The position numbers and the translations under genes are program-made. Below, piece by piece: positions 21,560 to 32,430 of a DNA stretch of 64,000 bases. A model generated the notes under the pieces. That model was not told where the DNA came from. It did no database searches and saw only the letters and a program-made list of their open reading frames with translations. Position 1 is the stretch's first letter; every line of letters starts with the position of its first letter. Source of the DNA: Acanthaster planci (Eukaryota > Echinodermata > Asteroidea > Valvatida > Acanthasteridae); assembly GCF_001949145.1 (NCBI RefSeq), contig NW_019091633.1:156782-220781 (forward strand). Reading direction: 5' to 3'.

Positions 21560-21850
21560 TGTTTACACCCCAGATGGCCAGTACAGGGGTGTGTAGATAG
21601 GCTAGTAGATTGCTGGGAGCTAGAAGACGGTCCCCAGGGAGCATTTAAGACACTAAAATTGCCCAGGCGGCATTACTGGAACCGGACGGTAAACCGAGCT
21701 GCAGCAGCTCGAAAGCTGATATGACTACAAGTCACCTAATAGCGGTCCCATGAACAGACTCTGCAATGCCCCAGAAGGCCAGTAGGGGGTGCGTGGATGG
21801 GCGTAAGATGCTTGAAACTCGAAGAAGGCCCGTGGGCGTGCAGCTGATCG
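21560..21850. repeat. Diverged duplication near the DIRS 5' end
   Basis: GGCCAGTACAGGGGTGTGTA with GGAGCTAGAAGACGG (about 21576-21635) recurs as GGCCAGTAGGGGGTGCGTGG with GAAACTCGAAGAAGG (about 21777-21828), a spacing of about 200 bp. Probably internal leader repeats of the element. Confidence 0.5.
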
Positions 21851-22566
21851 ACCGGATACATCATCCTGCACATGGGGACCGGCCGACAGACTGCTGCGAG
21901 TCGCGAAGAAATTGAAGAGTGAACTCGCAATGCGAATATCGCACGGTCGTACCCTGAACCGAACTGAACGGAAGGAAATAGTAAATCTACACACTGTCCT
22001 ATTTCCTAGTTAACAAGGACTGAAACCACCGCACAACTGTCATTACCAACCAAGCGATCCCAGGCCCACGAACGGGCAAACTGCTGTACTTGGAGCAGGG
22101 TTAGAAGAACAAACTCTAAAATTTTCCCACTCTAGAGCTAAATCTAATGCACAGAATAGAGAGAAGCAAAGCAAAAGAAAAATGCCAAAATTTCCGGTGA
22201 AAAACCAGTAGAAAGAAGAACATACAAAACCAAAATGTACAAAATGCCACAACTGGGGCAAAGCTAATCAAGGTATATACAGACAAGAAGAAATAACAAG
22301 CAGAATAAATAGACAAACAAGTTCAATTGTATTCTGAATCAAGAAATATATACAAGGTACAAACAGCTTCACCTACGTGAAGTCTCCAAAGGAACGGCAA
22401 AAATATATATAAATATAGGGAAAAAGGAACTGTCTTACCATTCTGTAAGAACGAGAATGGACAAACAAACAAGGTGATCGAGAAATGACACCAAAAACCA
22501 CAAGTGAAGGAAAAAGTCTCGAAATTTTGGAGCCGGACTTAAACATGTCCGATGGTAATGGTGCCA

Positions 22567-22693
22567 GGAAAAAGAGGCAGAACATGGCGGCCACCTTCAC
22601 AGGAGTCAAGTGAGTGAGAGCGCGTGCACTGCTGGCGATCGAGAATTTAGCGAATAGAAGTAATGGAGTAGGAAATAACGCATATGTATTGGT
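22567..22693. repeat. DIRS inverted terminal repeat, right copy
   Basis: It is the inverted partner of 18749-18867. It starts GGAAAAAGAGGCAGAACATG and ends near GCATATGTATTGG. Confidence 0.8.
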
Positions 22694-22844
22694 GTATATA
22701 TGTATCTGTATACGTTGCAGACAGTAGACCTAGTAAATCGTATAGCCCATACAAGCACTTGCAAACAAGTACACAAAAGATAGCACGTTGTTGAATGAAG
22801 TGAAGAAAAACTATTATAGGCAATCACTATATGGAATAATCATA

Positions 22845-25020
22845 ATAATAATTGACAATTTATTAAGCGTCGTTTCCATAAAAATGATCAACGGCGCAGT
22901 ACAAGTCAACATAAAAAAATAATAAATTAATTTAATTTAAGAAATGAAAGATAAGGATAAATGAAGGAATGTCATCGCGCTAGTACCCAAACCACCGTAT
23001 GGGGATACATCTGCCCCGCCAACAGGGAAAACCTAACCCTGCTGGCATCAGTGATGTCTCGATCTTTCCCGGGGACAGATGCCTCTAACCCTACCTACGA
23101 TAAAAGAAAAGTAATTATACTAGACACAATGACACTCAAATAACGAATCACAGCTAAACCTACGTTTAAAAAAATGTTAATACCCTTACTAGTTAAAGAA
23201 ATAAAATAAAATCACGAATCTTGCAGTGCAACATATAACTGGACAAATGCAACATTAAAAAGGCAAGTTTTCACTTTACATTTATAAACAGCAAGGCTTT
23301 GCTGACACTGTATACGCCATGGTAAGGCATTCCATAATTTCGGAGCAGCCATTGCAAATGCCCCGTCACCAAGTGTGGGTAGCATTTTACCGTTAGGGTA
23401 ACTTAACAAAGGACCGTTGCTTGCTGACCTGAGATGATATCTAGACTCCTTCTTAATGATGACAAGATTCATTAAGTATCTAGAAGCAAGACAGTGGATG
23501 GCTTTGTATGTTAACAGGATTATTTTGAAGTTGATCCTGTACAAAACAGGTAACCAGTGCAGATGATACAGTGTTAGTGTTATGTGCTGAAACTTGGGCG
23601 TATTAGTAATAAGTCTTAGGTGCAGCATTCTGGACTTGCTGTAATCTCATTATCTGTTCTGCTGACAAACCATACAAAAGACTATTACAATAGTCCAGAC
23701 GGTTCGTCACAAATGCGTGAATTAACACTGAAAGCGAATCGGGAGAGAGGAATTTACTAATGCACTAAGATTGTGAAGGTGGAAAAATGCTGCACAACAA
23801 GCCTTAGTGATGTGGGTGTCCATTGTCATTTCTGAATCAAACCACGATCCCAAATCCTGATGCACGTTGATGGAGGGATATTTATATATATAGATATTTA
23901 TTTTCTGCAATTGTTGCCTGGTTCCAATAATCAGGAATCCACACTTAGCGTCATTGATCACAAGCCTGTCTTGCAGCATCAAATTTCTAATGTCCAAAAT
24001 AAAACTTTCCATTGCAGCTAGAGCAGTTTGGCAGGAAGTGTCATCAGGTTTAAATGATAAATACAACTGTGTTGTCTGCATAACAATGGACATCAGGCAA
24101 ATCGTCTTCAATGATGTCAAATAGTTTAGAAGCATAAATTGGAGATTACTCATCGGTCGATAATTTTCTAAAATTGGATCAAGGTTGTCTCTCTTCAACA
24201 AGGGACACACTAAAGCTTCTTTCCAGTCCCTTGGAAATATACCGGATTCTAAGGAAGAGTTGATAATCCGGGTAATAACTGGAAGCAAGACATCCCTGCA
24301 ATCGCTCACCAGCTTTAGAGGCATTGGATCCAGATCACATGATTTCTTTGTGGACTTCACAAGTTACAACCTGTGACCTTGTTATTGGTTGAAATTGGTC
24401 AAACAAAATGCCACACAACAAAGGCAATTCAGGTACTAGATAGGAAGTTAGGCTTGCTACGGCTGAAGTTAAATTATCAAGCCTAACTAGGATATTAGAT
24501 ATTTTCTTCTCAAAGAAGCTACCCATGTCATTAGCAAGAGCCAGCTTGTTGGTATACAGTGGGAAAGGAGCATTATTAGTGTGTTTTAGTAGCTTTTTCG
24601 ATGCTCTGAATAACTTTGCTTGATTAGAACTATTACTCTCAATGAATTCTCGGTAAATATCGCAACAGGCTTTTTCCATTTAAGTGACCTTATTTCTTTG
24701 AATCTTGTAATCTAAACGATCACAAGCCTTGTCAGTACGCCGCCCCTTTCTTTCTGCCATTCTCTTCAGCCTAACTGCTGACTTAACTACTTGATCAAAC
24801 CAGGGCAGACGAGGCCTAACTGTGACCGTTTTAGACTTCAATGAGGCATGTTTATTGAAGATGCTTTCTAGTGTACTTTTATAACACTTGACAAGCCCTT
24901 CAAGATTCTGAGGGGCATTCGTACATAGCTTAGAAGAATCTAAATCAGCTGTCAAAGAATCAATGTTAATCGATTTAATGTTCCTGTAAGTGACTTCCTC
25001 TACAGGGTAGAGCATTTATT
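22845..25020 (-). mobile_element. 5'-truncated CR1/L2-type LINE
   Basis: The element is read leftwards from about 25020. It carries pre-RT and RT sequence but no endonuclease, so it is 5' truncated. After the ORF end near 23212 there is about 360 bp of 3' untranslated sequence ending in GACGCTTAATAAATTGTC and ATT repeats, the short terminal-repeat style of CR1/L2 LINEs. It lies about 110 bp from the DIRS element. Confidence 0.75.
23212..25015 (-). pseudogene. LINE ORF2 remnant (RT and C-terminal domain)
   Basis: Blocks in order: RPRLPWFDQVVKSAVRLKR, PFPLYTNKLALANDMGSFF, then the RT start SCDLDPMPLKLVSDC, VLLPVITRIINSSLESGIFP, WKEALVCPLLKRD and ENYRPMSNLQF. An internal deletion then joins directly to HCYAD near the catalytic box, where a 2 bp deletion breaks the YADD motif. 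It continues with TQLYLSFKPDDTSCQTALAA, DLGSWFDSEMTMDTHITKAC, then after another break LTLYHLHWLPVLYRINFKI and AFAMAAPKLWNALPWRI. This order is that of CR1/L2-like ORF2 from the RT onward. The gene is dead: key catalytic sequence and much of the palm are lost. Confidence 0.8.
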
Positions 25021-26047
25021 AAAAATAATCCTAGTTATAATTATAACGAATATAATTGGTTTGATAGGGCCGCCATATTGTCAGATTAAAAAGAACTCTC
25101 TTGGACTTCACAGTGAGGTTCAGACCATTTGAACATCAAACCATCCAAATGGCAGCCACGACACACTAATACTTTCCTAACGGGCTGCGAATAATGGTCC
25201 GTTCCATGGGAGTTACACAGTTCTGATCAATATGCCAAACACTACCTTAGAACTATTTCATTCTGAGGATCAGTGAGATGACGGCTGGATTGAATGGTGT
25301 ACTGTTCAGCTACTGTTACAGTTATACTGTGGATTTGTACATAGTAGTTACATTCTGCATTGATGTTTCCTTCAGTCTAATGCATATTTGAGGGAAATTA
25401 TGCTTTTCGTTTACCATGTACACGTAACTTTATTTAGTGGTTTTGGCTGTAATACAGGCATGCAAGTTGTGCTGCATCGGGAATTGATGCATGTACACCG
25501 AACCAAGACCTTACATGTACCTGTACATACACATGTATATGTGTTCACAGTGTAACTGTTTGAATACACTGTGAATTCCCACCATCTATGTGGACAAAAC
25601 TGCACATGTCAGGTCTTTGTTTATGTGCCATCCATCAATGACTCAGCATTGTTACGTTACTGATCCCTTCCTGTTCATGCTGGAATACAATGGTTACTAT
25701 GATGGTACGCAATGCTAAGAGGTATCATCTGTACAGTCTACAGAGGGAGGACCGTACTTTAACATCCTAGATTGGTATTTCTTTTCCATATTTTATACTA
25801 ATTTTGTAATTTTTAATCATACAGCATTTCTTTTGTTCTTTCGATTCTTATCTATTTGGTTTAACAGGTATTTAGGACAGTACAAATTGTGTACAGTACG
25901 CCAAACACACAGAAATAAAACATGACGTTCTTTCAATCTGTAGACCTACAGATGAGATCACTCACCATGTAAATTACAATCAAAATAATATATGGTGTAC
26001 GTTTAAGGTACAGAATACCTGTGCTTGACTTGTTTACAAGTTGTGTA
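25021..26047. other. Spacer rich in TGTACATG words, no gene seen
   Basis: The area 25490-25560 has many CATGTACATG-like palindromic words. No coding feature. Confidence 0.5.
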
Positions 26048-26660
26048 GGTTGTCATGTTTCACCATTGCTGTTCAAGCTGCACTGGCTTCACATGAAGTT
26101 TAGAATGAATTTTTAAACAAAACTGTTGATCTATAAATGTTTTCATGGTTTGGCTCTTGCCAACTTGTCGTAAAGAAAACCTCTTTTTTTTTACATTCTT
26201 GGCAGCTCTCTTGATGATACTCTGTTGGAATACCCCTCTCACAATACTAAGGTTACTCTTAGGGACCGGGCCTTTGTTACTGCTGTTGGAAAACTTTGAA
26301 ATGCCGTTCCCAAACATATTAGAAGGGCTAACAGTTTGGCCACTTTTAAGACATTGTTGAAAATATATTTGTTTGGGCAGGCCTTCTTTTAGGTCCTCCC
26401 CTTAGGTATCAGCGCGAACGGATCACAGAGTGTTAAATAGAGTGTGAATATCATTGTCAGCATGCTGGAATGTTTTTGTGAGGGGGGGTTGTTTTTAAGA
26501 TCTATGTTTTGTTGATTCTTTTGATCCAGAGTCTCATTTTCATGTGTTGTAATATTTTTATATTCACTTTTAAATTTTGACTTTTCTTAATTAATTTGTG
26601 TTGAATGCTACTGTTTTATAGAAAGCGCATTTGAATATATGTGTATTGGTACTTTTATAA
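26048..26660 (+). mobile_element. LINE 3' fragment, CR1/L2-type
   Basis: Coding remnants run from KLHWLHMKFRMNF through YKCFHGLALA to VTLRDRAFVTAVGKL, VPKHIRRANSLATFKTLLKI and YLFGQAFF with a stop near 26393. An internal TGA and frameshifts break it. This is the last about 110 residues of the ORF2 C-terminal region, parallel to the block at 23212-23628 on the other strand but from a different copy or subfamily. About 260 bp of 3' untranslated sequence ends near AGAAAGCGCATTTGAATA. Confidence 0.68.
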
Positions 26661-27624
26661 CGATTAACCCTTACCTTTTGTCTTCCAGCAATTTTTTCCT
26701 TTGTCCACTTTCACTTCTTTTGAGACTCTATATGTACGGAGAAAGGATATTAGAATTAGGCTTATATGTGGGATATCATTATGAACATTAAAAGAATTCT
26801 GTGTAACATGCAAAAATCAGAGAGGGGTATCTGAATGCCCCCTCTTCTAAAAAATCTCCAGGGTAGCTGGACCATTGTTTAACTTGATTAATGAACTTTC
26901 TTAAACCTTGAGAAAAGAGAACACATGCAGACAAAATTGTCCAACTATTTACCTATAACAATGGGCACAGCTGCCCAAAATCCTTGGCTTGCCTGACAAC
27001 CATTCATCATGGATACCCACTGTTTAACAACTGGATGCTAGTCACATCATTCATAATTTGCCACATGACTTAAATAATATGCCGAAACTACTTGCCCACT
27101 TAATCAAATTAGTAAAGAGCACATTGTTTCATCTGCCGTTTGTTAAAACAGTTGGGAAGCCAAAACAGTACAAGTGGGTGCTTCGCATACTGTTTACAAA
27201 TAAAGAAAACAAGTTTTAACATTTTGAACGTTAATATTCAAATTCTTACTAAATAACTTTTCCATCAAACTTGTTTTGTATAGTTCACACTGATTCTCTA
27301 TCCATCATTCCATTCCAATTCTTGCAAAATGCAAAACGTGAGCCCCACAGGGGCAACAGACAATAGAAACAGGAAACTGTAAATGGAAACAAAACCACCC
27401 ATCAAGGCAAGATGGACACTTTAAATGCAACAAGTGCTTATGCTAACAATTTATTTAAATAAAACCTGGGTACTTTTACCTTAACACTGCCATAATTGCA
27501 CACTTTGACAATTTATAAAAATAAATGATTAAAAAACTACTTGGACATGTTTTCCCACAATTCAAAACCTGAACATATTTCCAAAGAAGTTGCTTTATTG
27601 CCACGAGTGTTTTATTATTTTATT
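26661..27624. other. AT-rich spacer, no gene seen
   Basis: No supported feature. Confidence 0.55.
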
Positions 27625-27853
27625 TTAGTTTATATATTTTGTACTGAGACCACTTGTTGAAGGGTGAATGACTGCAAAATGCTTCGGCATGTCAACCACA
27701 AAGGAAAGCCATGCCTGATCTTTAGTTGAGAGAATGTCGGCAAGCAGGTCACCCTCCTGAAGATGAACAGAGCATATTGTTTGGAATGTCGATTGTTCAC
27801 CATCAGTTCTTCTCAGAACCACACAGAGATTTTCTTGTACATGGTGCAACAGC
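27625..27853 (-). CDS. Candidate terminal exon, unrecognised
   Basis: On the minus strand a GACATAGGTTAG acceptor leads into an open frame with HHVQENLCVVLRRTDGEQ, ICSVHLQEGDLLADIL, then WLSFVVDMPKHFAVIHP and a stop at 27625. AATAAA-type signals follow within 20 bp, which fits a last exon. The sequence looks like a globular domain and has no transposon hallmark that I know. The exon candidate at 29596-29769 could be upstream in the same gene. Confidence 0.4.
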
Positions 27854-29595
27854 AAGCCTAACCTATGTCAGCAAGCCTCCATGGCGTATATTTGCCACAG
27901 AATCTCGGCTTGCCCGTTTAATAACTCAACATTACATGTGTATACTTTCATTATCAATTCTGTTACGGTATACTGTTGATTACAAACTTCCCTGCACACA
28001 CACTACAAACCAAGACATGTTGCCTTCACCATCCATAAAATAATAATGCTTGGATAATAAATGTAAATATCTTCAATATAAATAAATAAAAAAAATATAA
28101 ATTATCTTCGAGACACCAACTTGCTCAGATCATGGCAAAAAAGGTGCTTGACAAAACCAGAACAAAACAAAACAAAAAACAAAACAAACCAAATCGGGGC
28201 AATTACTGTCCTCCCAGGATGGTGCTATCAATACCAAAATAAAATCATATTCTGGATTGTGCGGAATTGCCAGCATGCAATTAAAGATCAGTTATATTAC
28301 TTTTCTTAAAAAAGGTTATTAAACAGGCAATTGGTCATTGTTACCCGTTATGACTATGTGGCAGCTTCTCTTCATATTTAGAAAAAAGAAGTCTGTCTTT
28401 TGGGAGTTCAGTTCCACTGCGAGAATGCTTATAAAACAGCTAAAAAATGTAGCCAGCAAGGATGGTGTACATTTGACTGCCAAGTTCTTTATTATGGTGT
28501 ATCCCTACAAATAAAAATCCTGAAAGATACAAAAAGAAACATCTTTGTGTAATTACAATGAAGTTTAGCCAAGGAACTTCATCAAGCAAAGTAAACTACA
28601 AAGCAAAATATAAATCAAAATAATAAAGTAAATAACAGTATGAAAGTTAAATTCAATTACAACATTAAACCCAAAGTGAATGTACAAGGCACAAGAATGC
28701 TTAACTTGACGGAAGACAGAGATAACTTAGCAAAGGTGCAACAACCTGTATCAGTTGCATAGGGTCAAGGATTATGCTATTAACATCAAAGGGAATAAAC
28801 GAAAGTAAATAATCAGTTAATTAATGCATGTAGTTCATACTAAACTAAACTAAAATCTAAAGGCTCGATTTGAATATTGTCTTTCTATTCACTGACTATA
28901 GTCAGGGACAGAGTGTCTTTTTCCAGGCTTCAGAACTAGCCTTTCTTTTAAACAAGAAAAACAAAAGATTGCTGAGGCCTGTGTTCTGAAAACGGATCCC
29001 TACTAAAAACATAATAAAATCCTTCCAGTTGGTCACTCTCATCTGAAAAACTCAGTAACAACAGCCTGTTAGCACAGTAAGGCTGTACTGCAGTGACCAC
29101 ATATCAATTGCTGAATTGAATTCCACGTAGGACCTTTCACACAAGAGGCACTATATGGATAAACAATGCTGTGTAGCAGATAGGAATTATCCATAAGCCA
29201 ACTGCTATAGTGACATTCTACAGCAACATATCAACATTCTACAAGGATGTACTTGGTTAATAGGTTGTGGCTAAGATATGGTAAAGTTCTGTGCAGCTGG
29301 CAGCATACATATACTAGCTGTATGTGGGTGCTTATATTGCCATACAGGGAATCTTAACAAATGACATAAATCCAATGAGATTTTAAGCCAAATTAATCAG
29401 TAATGATTATGAAGTTGAAGGCTGTATCTACACAATTATACGAAAACTAATCAATGACTAACATAGCTTCTAATCTCTAAAATAAATGTAACAACCATCA
29501 ATTGACTATGCACACACTCATGTACAGTATGTTTACATGCACACGTACAGCCATACATGTAGACACTGCAGATGGAGGGCATACTTCCCAAACTA
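27854..29595. other. Spacer or intron, no exon confirmed
   Basis: AT-rich, with an AAAC-rich simple run near 28157-28195. A weak minus-strand acceptor (TTTTATTTGTAG near 28508) opens a frame, but I could not support it. Confidence 0.4.
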
Positions 29596-29769
29596 TCAGA
29601 CGGAGGACTTTTCGTCCATGTGAGTGCAGCCAATAACACCGAGGACATCACACACAAGTTCTTGGTTGTTTGGGCTGATAAAATTAGGTTGCAGTATTGG
29701 CACACTACTATAGGGTTCATCATCAATATGGTATAAAGTCTCAAGAGAATGGCTGGTGCGGTATATCAT
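29596..29769 (-). CDS. Short coding-like segment, unrecognised
   Basis: The minus frame from ATG at 29769 to TGA at 29596 encodes 57 residues including HSLETLYHIDDEPYSSVPIL and NQELVCDVLGVIGCTHMDEK. The composition looks coding and unlike the surrounding repeats. Splice sites are unclear on both sides. It could be an exon of the gene ending at 27625. Confidence 0.28.
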   Translation of the reverse strand: MIYRTSHSLETLYHIDDEPYSSVPILQPNFISPNNQELVCDVLGVIGCTHMDEKSSV

Positions 29770-29998
29770 AGCTTAACTTGGCTACAACTTCATTGTGTTA
29801 CAACAAAAGTCTTGTTGGGGTGGGGGAATGAGGGGGGAGGTGGCCGGCAAAAATGAAACATTATTTTTGGAGTTCTTTGGGTAAGATACATTTATTGGAG
29901 TGATTTTTGGCCCGTTCTTTCTTTGTACTGGTCTGTTCCTCCTTTTTTTTGGGGGGGGATTAGGAAGAAAGATAATGTTTCTGGCAGGGTATGATGCC

Positions 29999-31125
29999 CT
30001 ACAAAGTGTGAGTCTGGGTTTGGTTGACTTGGATTGAAGTCGAGCGTTGGGTAGACAGAAGACGGGAAACATGGTTTGAGTATAGGGTGCCCCTACCTCC
30101 AGTTACATGCATGTCATCCAAGGATTTGCCCTGCTGGGAAGGCAGGTTGCCCCTCTCCAAACTCAGGAAAAGTCTTGACAGTTTGGTGACCCGCTGTACA
30201 GTATCTGGCAACTGGTAGTATTCGCAATTGTGGCCAATGAAGTTGGCTAGAGTTTCAAGCTGATGTTCCTTTAATCACTTCCTGCCAGGGCAGTTATCAA
30301 TGTTGATGATGCTGGCCCGGGATATTTATCATTTTTCTGTTTCAAAATTCTTTATAAATTCCTATCTTCATTTACTGGACACTTACAAACAGGTGAAGGA
30401 CTGTCTGGTGTCCACTCTAGCCTGACAGACAAAATCTACTGATGCCTGAGTATTTCAGCCAGGCCTGCAGCCTTGTAAAAAGAGCCAGATTGTGTGGTGT
30501 TATATAACTTTCTTTTGTTCATGAACCTGGCTCAGTGTCCTGCTGACCTCTTTTCAATAGGGGCCAGATTAACATGCAGCGGTGCTGTGTGGCTCATCAC
30601 TGCGGTGGTGGAGCGCTTTTGTCCCCAGTGGTAATCTGCTCGTTCTAAATGCCCCCATCCGTGTATACTGTATCAAAACAAGACTGGATTATCTCCACTT
30701 TTGAAAGTGAAAAAATGTCAGTAATTCCCAGCAGCCTGATCTTTTGTTCCGAGTACGGTCTTTTATTATAAGGCCCTGTTCCCTGTGGCCACGCGTATAA
30801 AGCATACATGTCCGGAATCCCCGGCAGGGAGTGGTTAATGCAAGAATTTAAGATGCAGTTGCTACATGTTTACGGAGTTTGGTGAATCGGATGCTGGATG
30901 CATTGTCAAGGCCAGCCTTATCTGCATATGCCGTGAAACAGTCACTCCCTCGTATGTGGCTTTTCCCACCATAACATTGTGCAAACAAGAAGTTGTTGTC
31001 TTGGGCTACTCCAGCTTCATGTCTCTTGGCGACCAGAGCATTCAACCACACTACTGCCTCATTACTTAGAAGCACGGGAATAGTTCTGCCTCTCTTGCCA
31101 ACTATTTTGACAACACGAAACATCT
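29999..31125 (-). pseudogene. Crypton-like tyrosine recombinase gene split by a MITE
   Basis: Read leftwards, 31125-30839 encodes VGKRGRTIPVLLSNEAVVWL, NNFLFAQCYGGKSHIRGSDC, then TKLRKHVATAS, one TAA stop, and ILAL. A 560 bp MITE flanked by TTAA follows. From 30274 the frame resumes in phase with LKEHQLETLANFIGHNCEYY and then QLPDTVQRVTKLSRLFLSLE, ending at 29999. The R-K-H, G-H and Y-Y positions match the Arg, His and Tyr active-site boxes of tyrosine recombinases as found in Crypton-derived genes. A few residues usually present between G-H and E-Y-Y appear deleted. An acceptor-like TTAGCTGTGCAAG precedes 31125, and a Penelope 3' end sits 45 bp further upstream. Upstream exons were not found. 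Confidence 0.68.
30275..30834 (-). mobile_element. piggyBac-family MITE inside the recombinase gene
   Basis: This 560 bp copy is flanked by TTAA at 30271-30274 and 30835-30838. Its ends are TCACTTCCTGCCAGGGC and CCCCGGCAGGGAGTGG, inverted repeats matching the family terminus. It shares all ordered internal blocks with 58232-58820, such as GAGTATTTCAGCCAGGCC, CTTTTCAATAGGGGCCAG, GAGCGCTTTTGTCC and CTTTTGTTCCGAGTACGG. It is non-coding and opposite in orientation to the 15 kb element. Confidence 0.88.
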
Positions 31126-31239
31126 TGCACAGCTAAGTAAGATTTGAAGCTTTGCATGGTGGAAGAGTTATGAGAAATGGGTTTGGGGGTTCACCGTGGA
31201 ATCAATCTCTTTTGGGTGATATGTGGTTCTTAAAAGAAC

Positions 31240-31300
31240 TGGTGAGTGTTAACTCGACGTTTCAGCCAGTGTGCTCTGGCCATCCTCAGGAGAGTGTGCC
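31240..31300 (-). ncRNA. Hammerhead-ribozyme-like core, copy A
   Basis: On the minus strand CTGAGGA (31289-31283) fits the CUGANGA box. A stem GGCCAG / CTGGCT closes on AGCACA, followed by GAAACGTC (from 31266), which fits the GAAA box with a very short stem III. Penelope-like elements are known to carry hammerhead ribozymes near their ends. Stem I is only weakly paired by eye. Confidence 0.45.
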
Positions 31301-31559
31301 GGACTGGAGTGGATAGCTGGTTATTAAGGTAATCCGGTAGCGTGGAGCGTGGAACGGGATTCATGGGTTGAGTGACTCATTGTGTGCACTGTTGCATGAA
31401 GGTGTTGGATCCTGGAATTGGCAGGAAACCTTGGGTTTGGGTACAGGGGACCCTTATGCCAAGGGAGGGGGGAGGACGGGGGTGGCTTCGGGTGGAGAAG
31501 AGACCCTAACATCTGGGGTGGGGGGCATGGGTTTCGGGTATAGGGGACCCTACTACCCT

Positions 31560-31885
31560 GGAGTGGGTGTCTGCTTGGGTGCTAGTGGTGGGCGCCAGAT
31601 GTCGCTTAGCTTGAAACCGATGTCTTGGGGTACGGTGCTGTCCCGGAAAAAGTCTCGATGGCTTCTCAGATTCTCCTTGGGAGCCAGTTCTGGATGGGGG
31701 CGATGAGTTCTGCTTTGTCCCATTTGATGCGGTGGTCCGTGGAGTGTGCATGTTTGATGATGGCCGACTTGTCGTTTCTCTTCGTCGGCCATGCGAGTGG
31801 TGTTCTTGGAGTCTGGTGGGGAGGTTCCGTCCTGTTTCTCCGATGTATACTTGGCTGCATTCACATGGAATGCGATATACACTGG
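31560..31885 (-). pseudogene. GIY-YIG endonuclease domain of Penelope element A
   Basis: VYRIPCECSQVYIGETGRNL then PTRLQEH is the G-I-Y and Y-I-G half of the fold with the conserved Arg. After a frameshift the domain continues with KSAIIKHAHSTDHRIKWDKA, IQNWLPRRIRES-like words and IFRDSTVPQDIGFKLSDIW. The frameshift and downstream stops make it inactive. The domain nicks target DNA for retrotransposition. Confidence 0.78.
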
Positions 31886-32430
31886 GGCGACTACATGGTG
31901 GGTGCTTGTCCTTGTGGGTGCGAAGTGCAGCCTGCAGCTTGTAGGGTGCTGAATGATGTACTTTGATGTTGGCCGAATGCAGGATGCTCCGTAGTTGGTG
32001 GGAGGTGGGGCCCAGGTACGGTGGGTATACTGTGGGGGTGGGGGTTTGGGGGGCTTTGGGTATAGGTGACCATAATGTCATGGGGGACGGGGGGTCTTCA
32101 GGTATAGGAGACCCTGATGTCCTGGGGGAGGGCTTGGAAAGGTTGATACGTTGGTTGCGGTAGCCGTTCATCTTGAGGGCGAACTTGACGTGGTGGAGTT
32201 CTTGGCCTAGGTTGTTCTGGTCGCAGATCTCATATGCTCTGCGGCCAGGGTGTGGTTGACTGAGGTCTTGATAGCTGGGTGGTGGAAAAATCTCTAGTGC
32301 AGGTACCGGTCGGTGTGGGCAGGCTTGCGGTGGACGCGGTGGTTGGGGGTGCCATTTGGGTTTCTGGACAGGTGAACATCTCAGAAGGAGAGGTGGCAGA
32401 CTTGTTCTTGTTCTGACGGCAATGTTTAGT

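Larger units (their letters stand above)
18702..22735 (-). mobile_element. DIRS-type retroelement with ITRs and ICR, YR region missing
   Basis: The element is read leftwards. Inverted repeats of about 120 bp lie near both ends (18749-18867 and 22567-22693). Next to the 3' end a block at 18921-19006 is complementary to the two outermost ends, which is the internal complementary region that defines DIRS elements. Between them lie a gag-like region (about 21022-19936) and a reverse transcriptase of DIRS style (19935-19255). No tyrosine recombinase fits between the RT and the complementary region, only about 250 bp, so that gene appears deleted. Stops and frameshifts are present throughout. Confidence 0.75.
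31172..32430 (-). mobile_element. Penelope-like element A, 5' truncated
   Basis: Read leftwards it holds the end of the RT (FCDVHLSRNPNG-like words, then HRKPAHTDRYL with a stop), a Pro-rich linker (SGSPIPEDPPSPMT, LWSPIPKAP), LGPTSHQLRSILHSANIKVH, a GIY-YIG endonuclease and a 3' tail with a hammerhead-like core. The 3' terminus is near AAACCCATTTCTC at 31172. RT plus GIY-YIG identifies the Penelope class. Confidence 0.78.

Noticed and set aside
30271-30838. Intron instead of a MITE within the recombinase gene
   Set aside because: The segment has inverted ends and TTAA flanks, recurs at three other places, and lacks GT-AG borders at the junctions.
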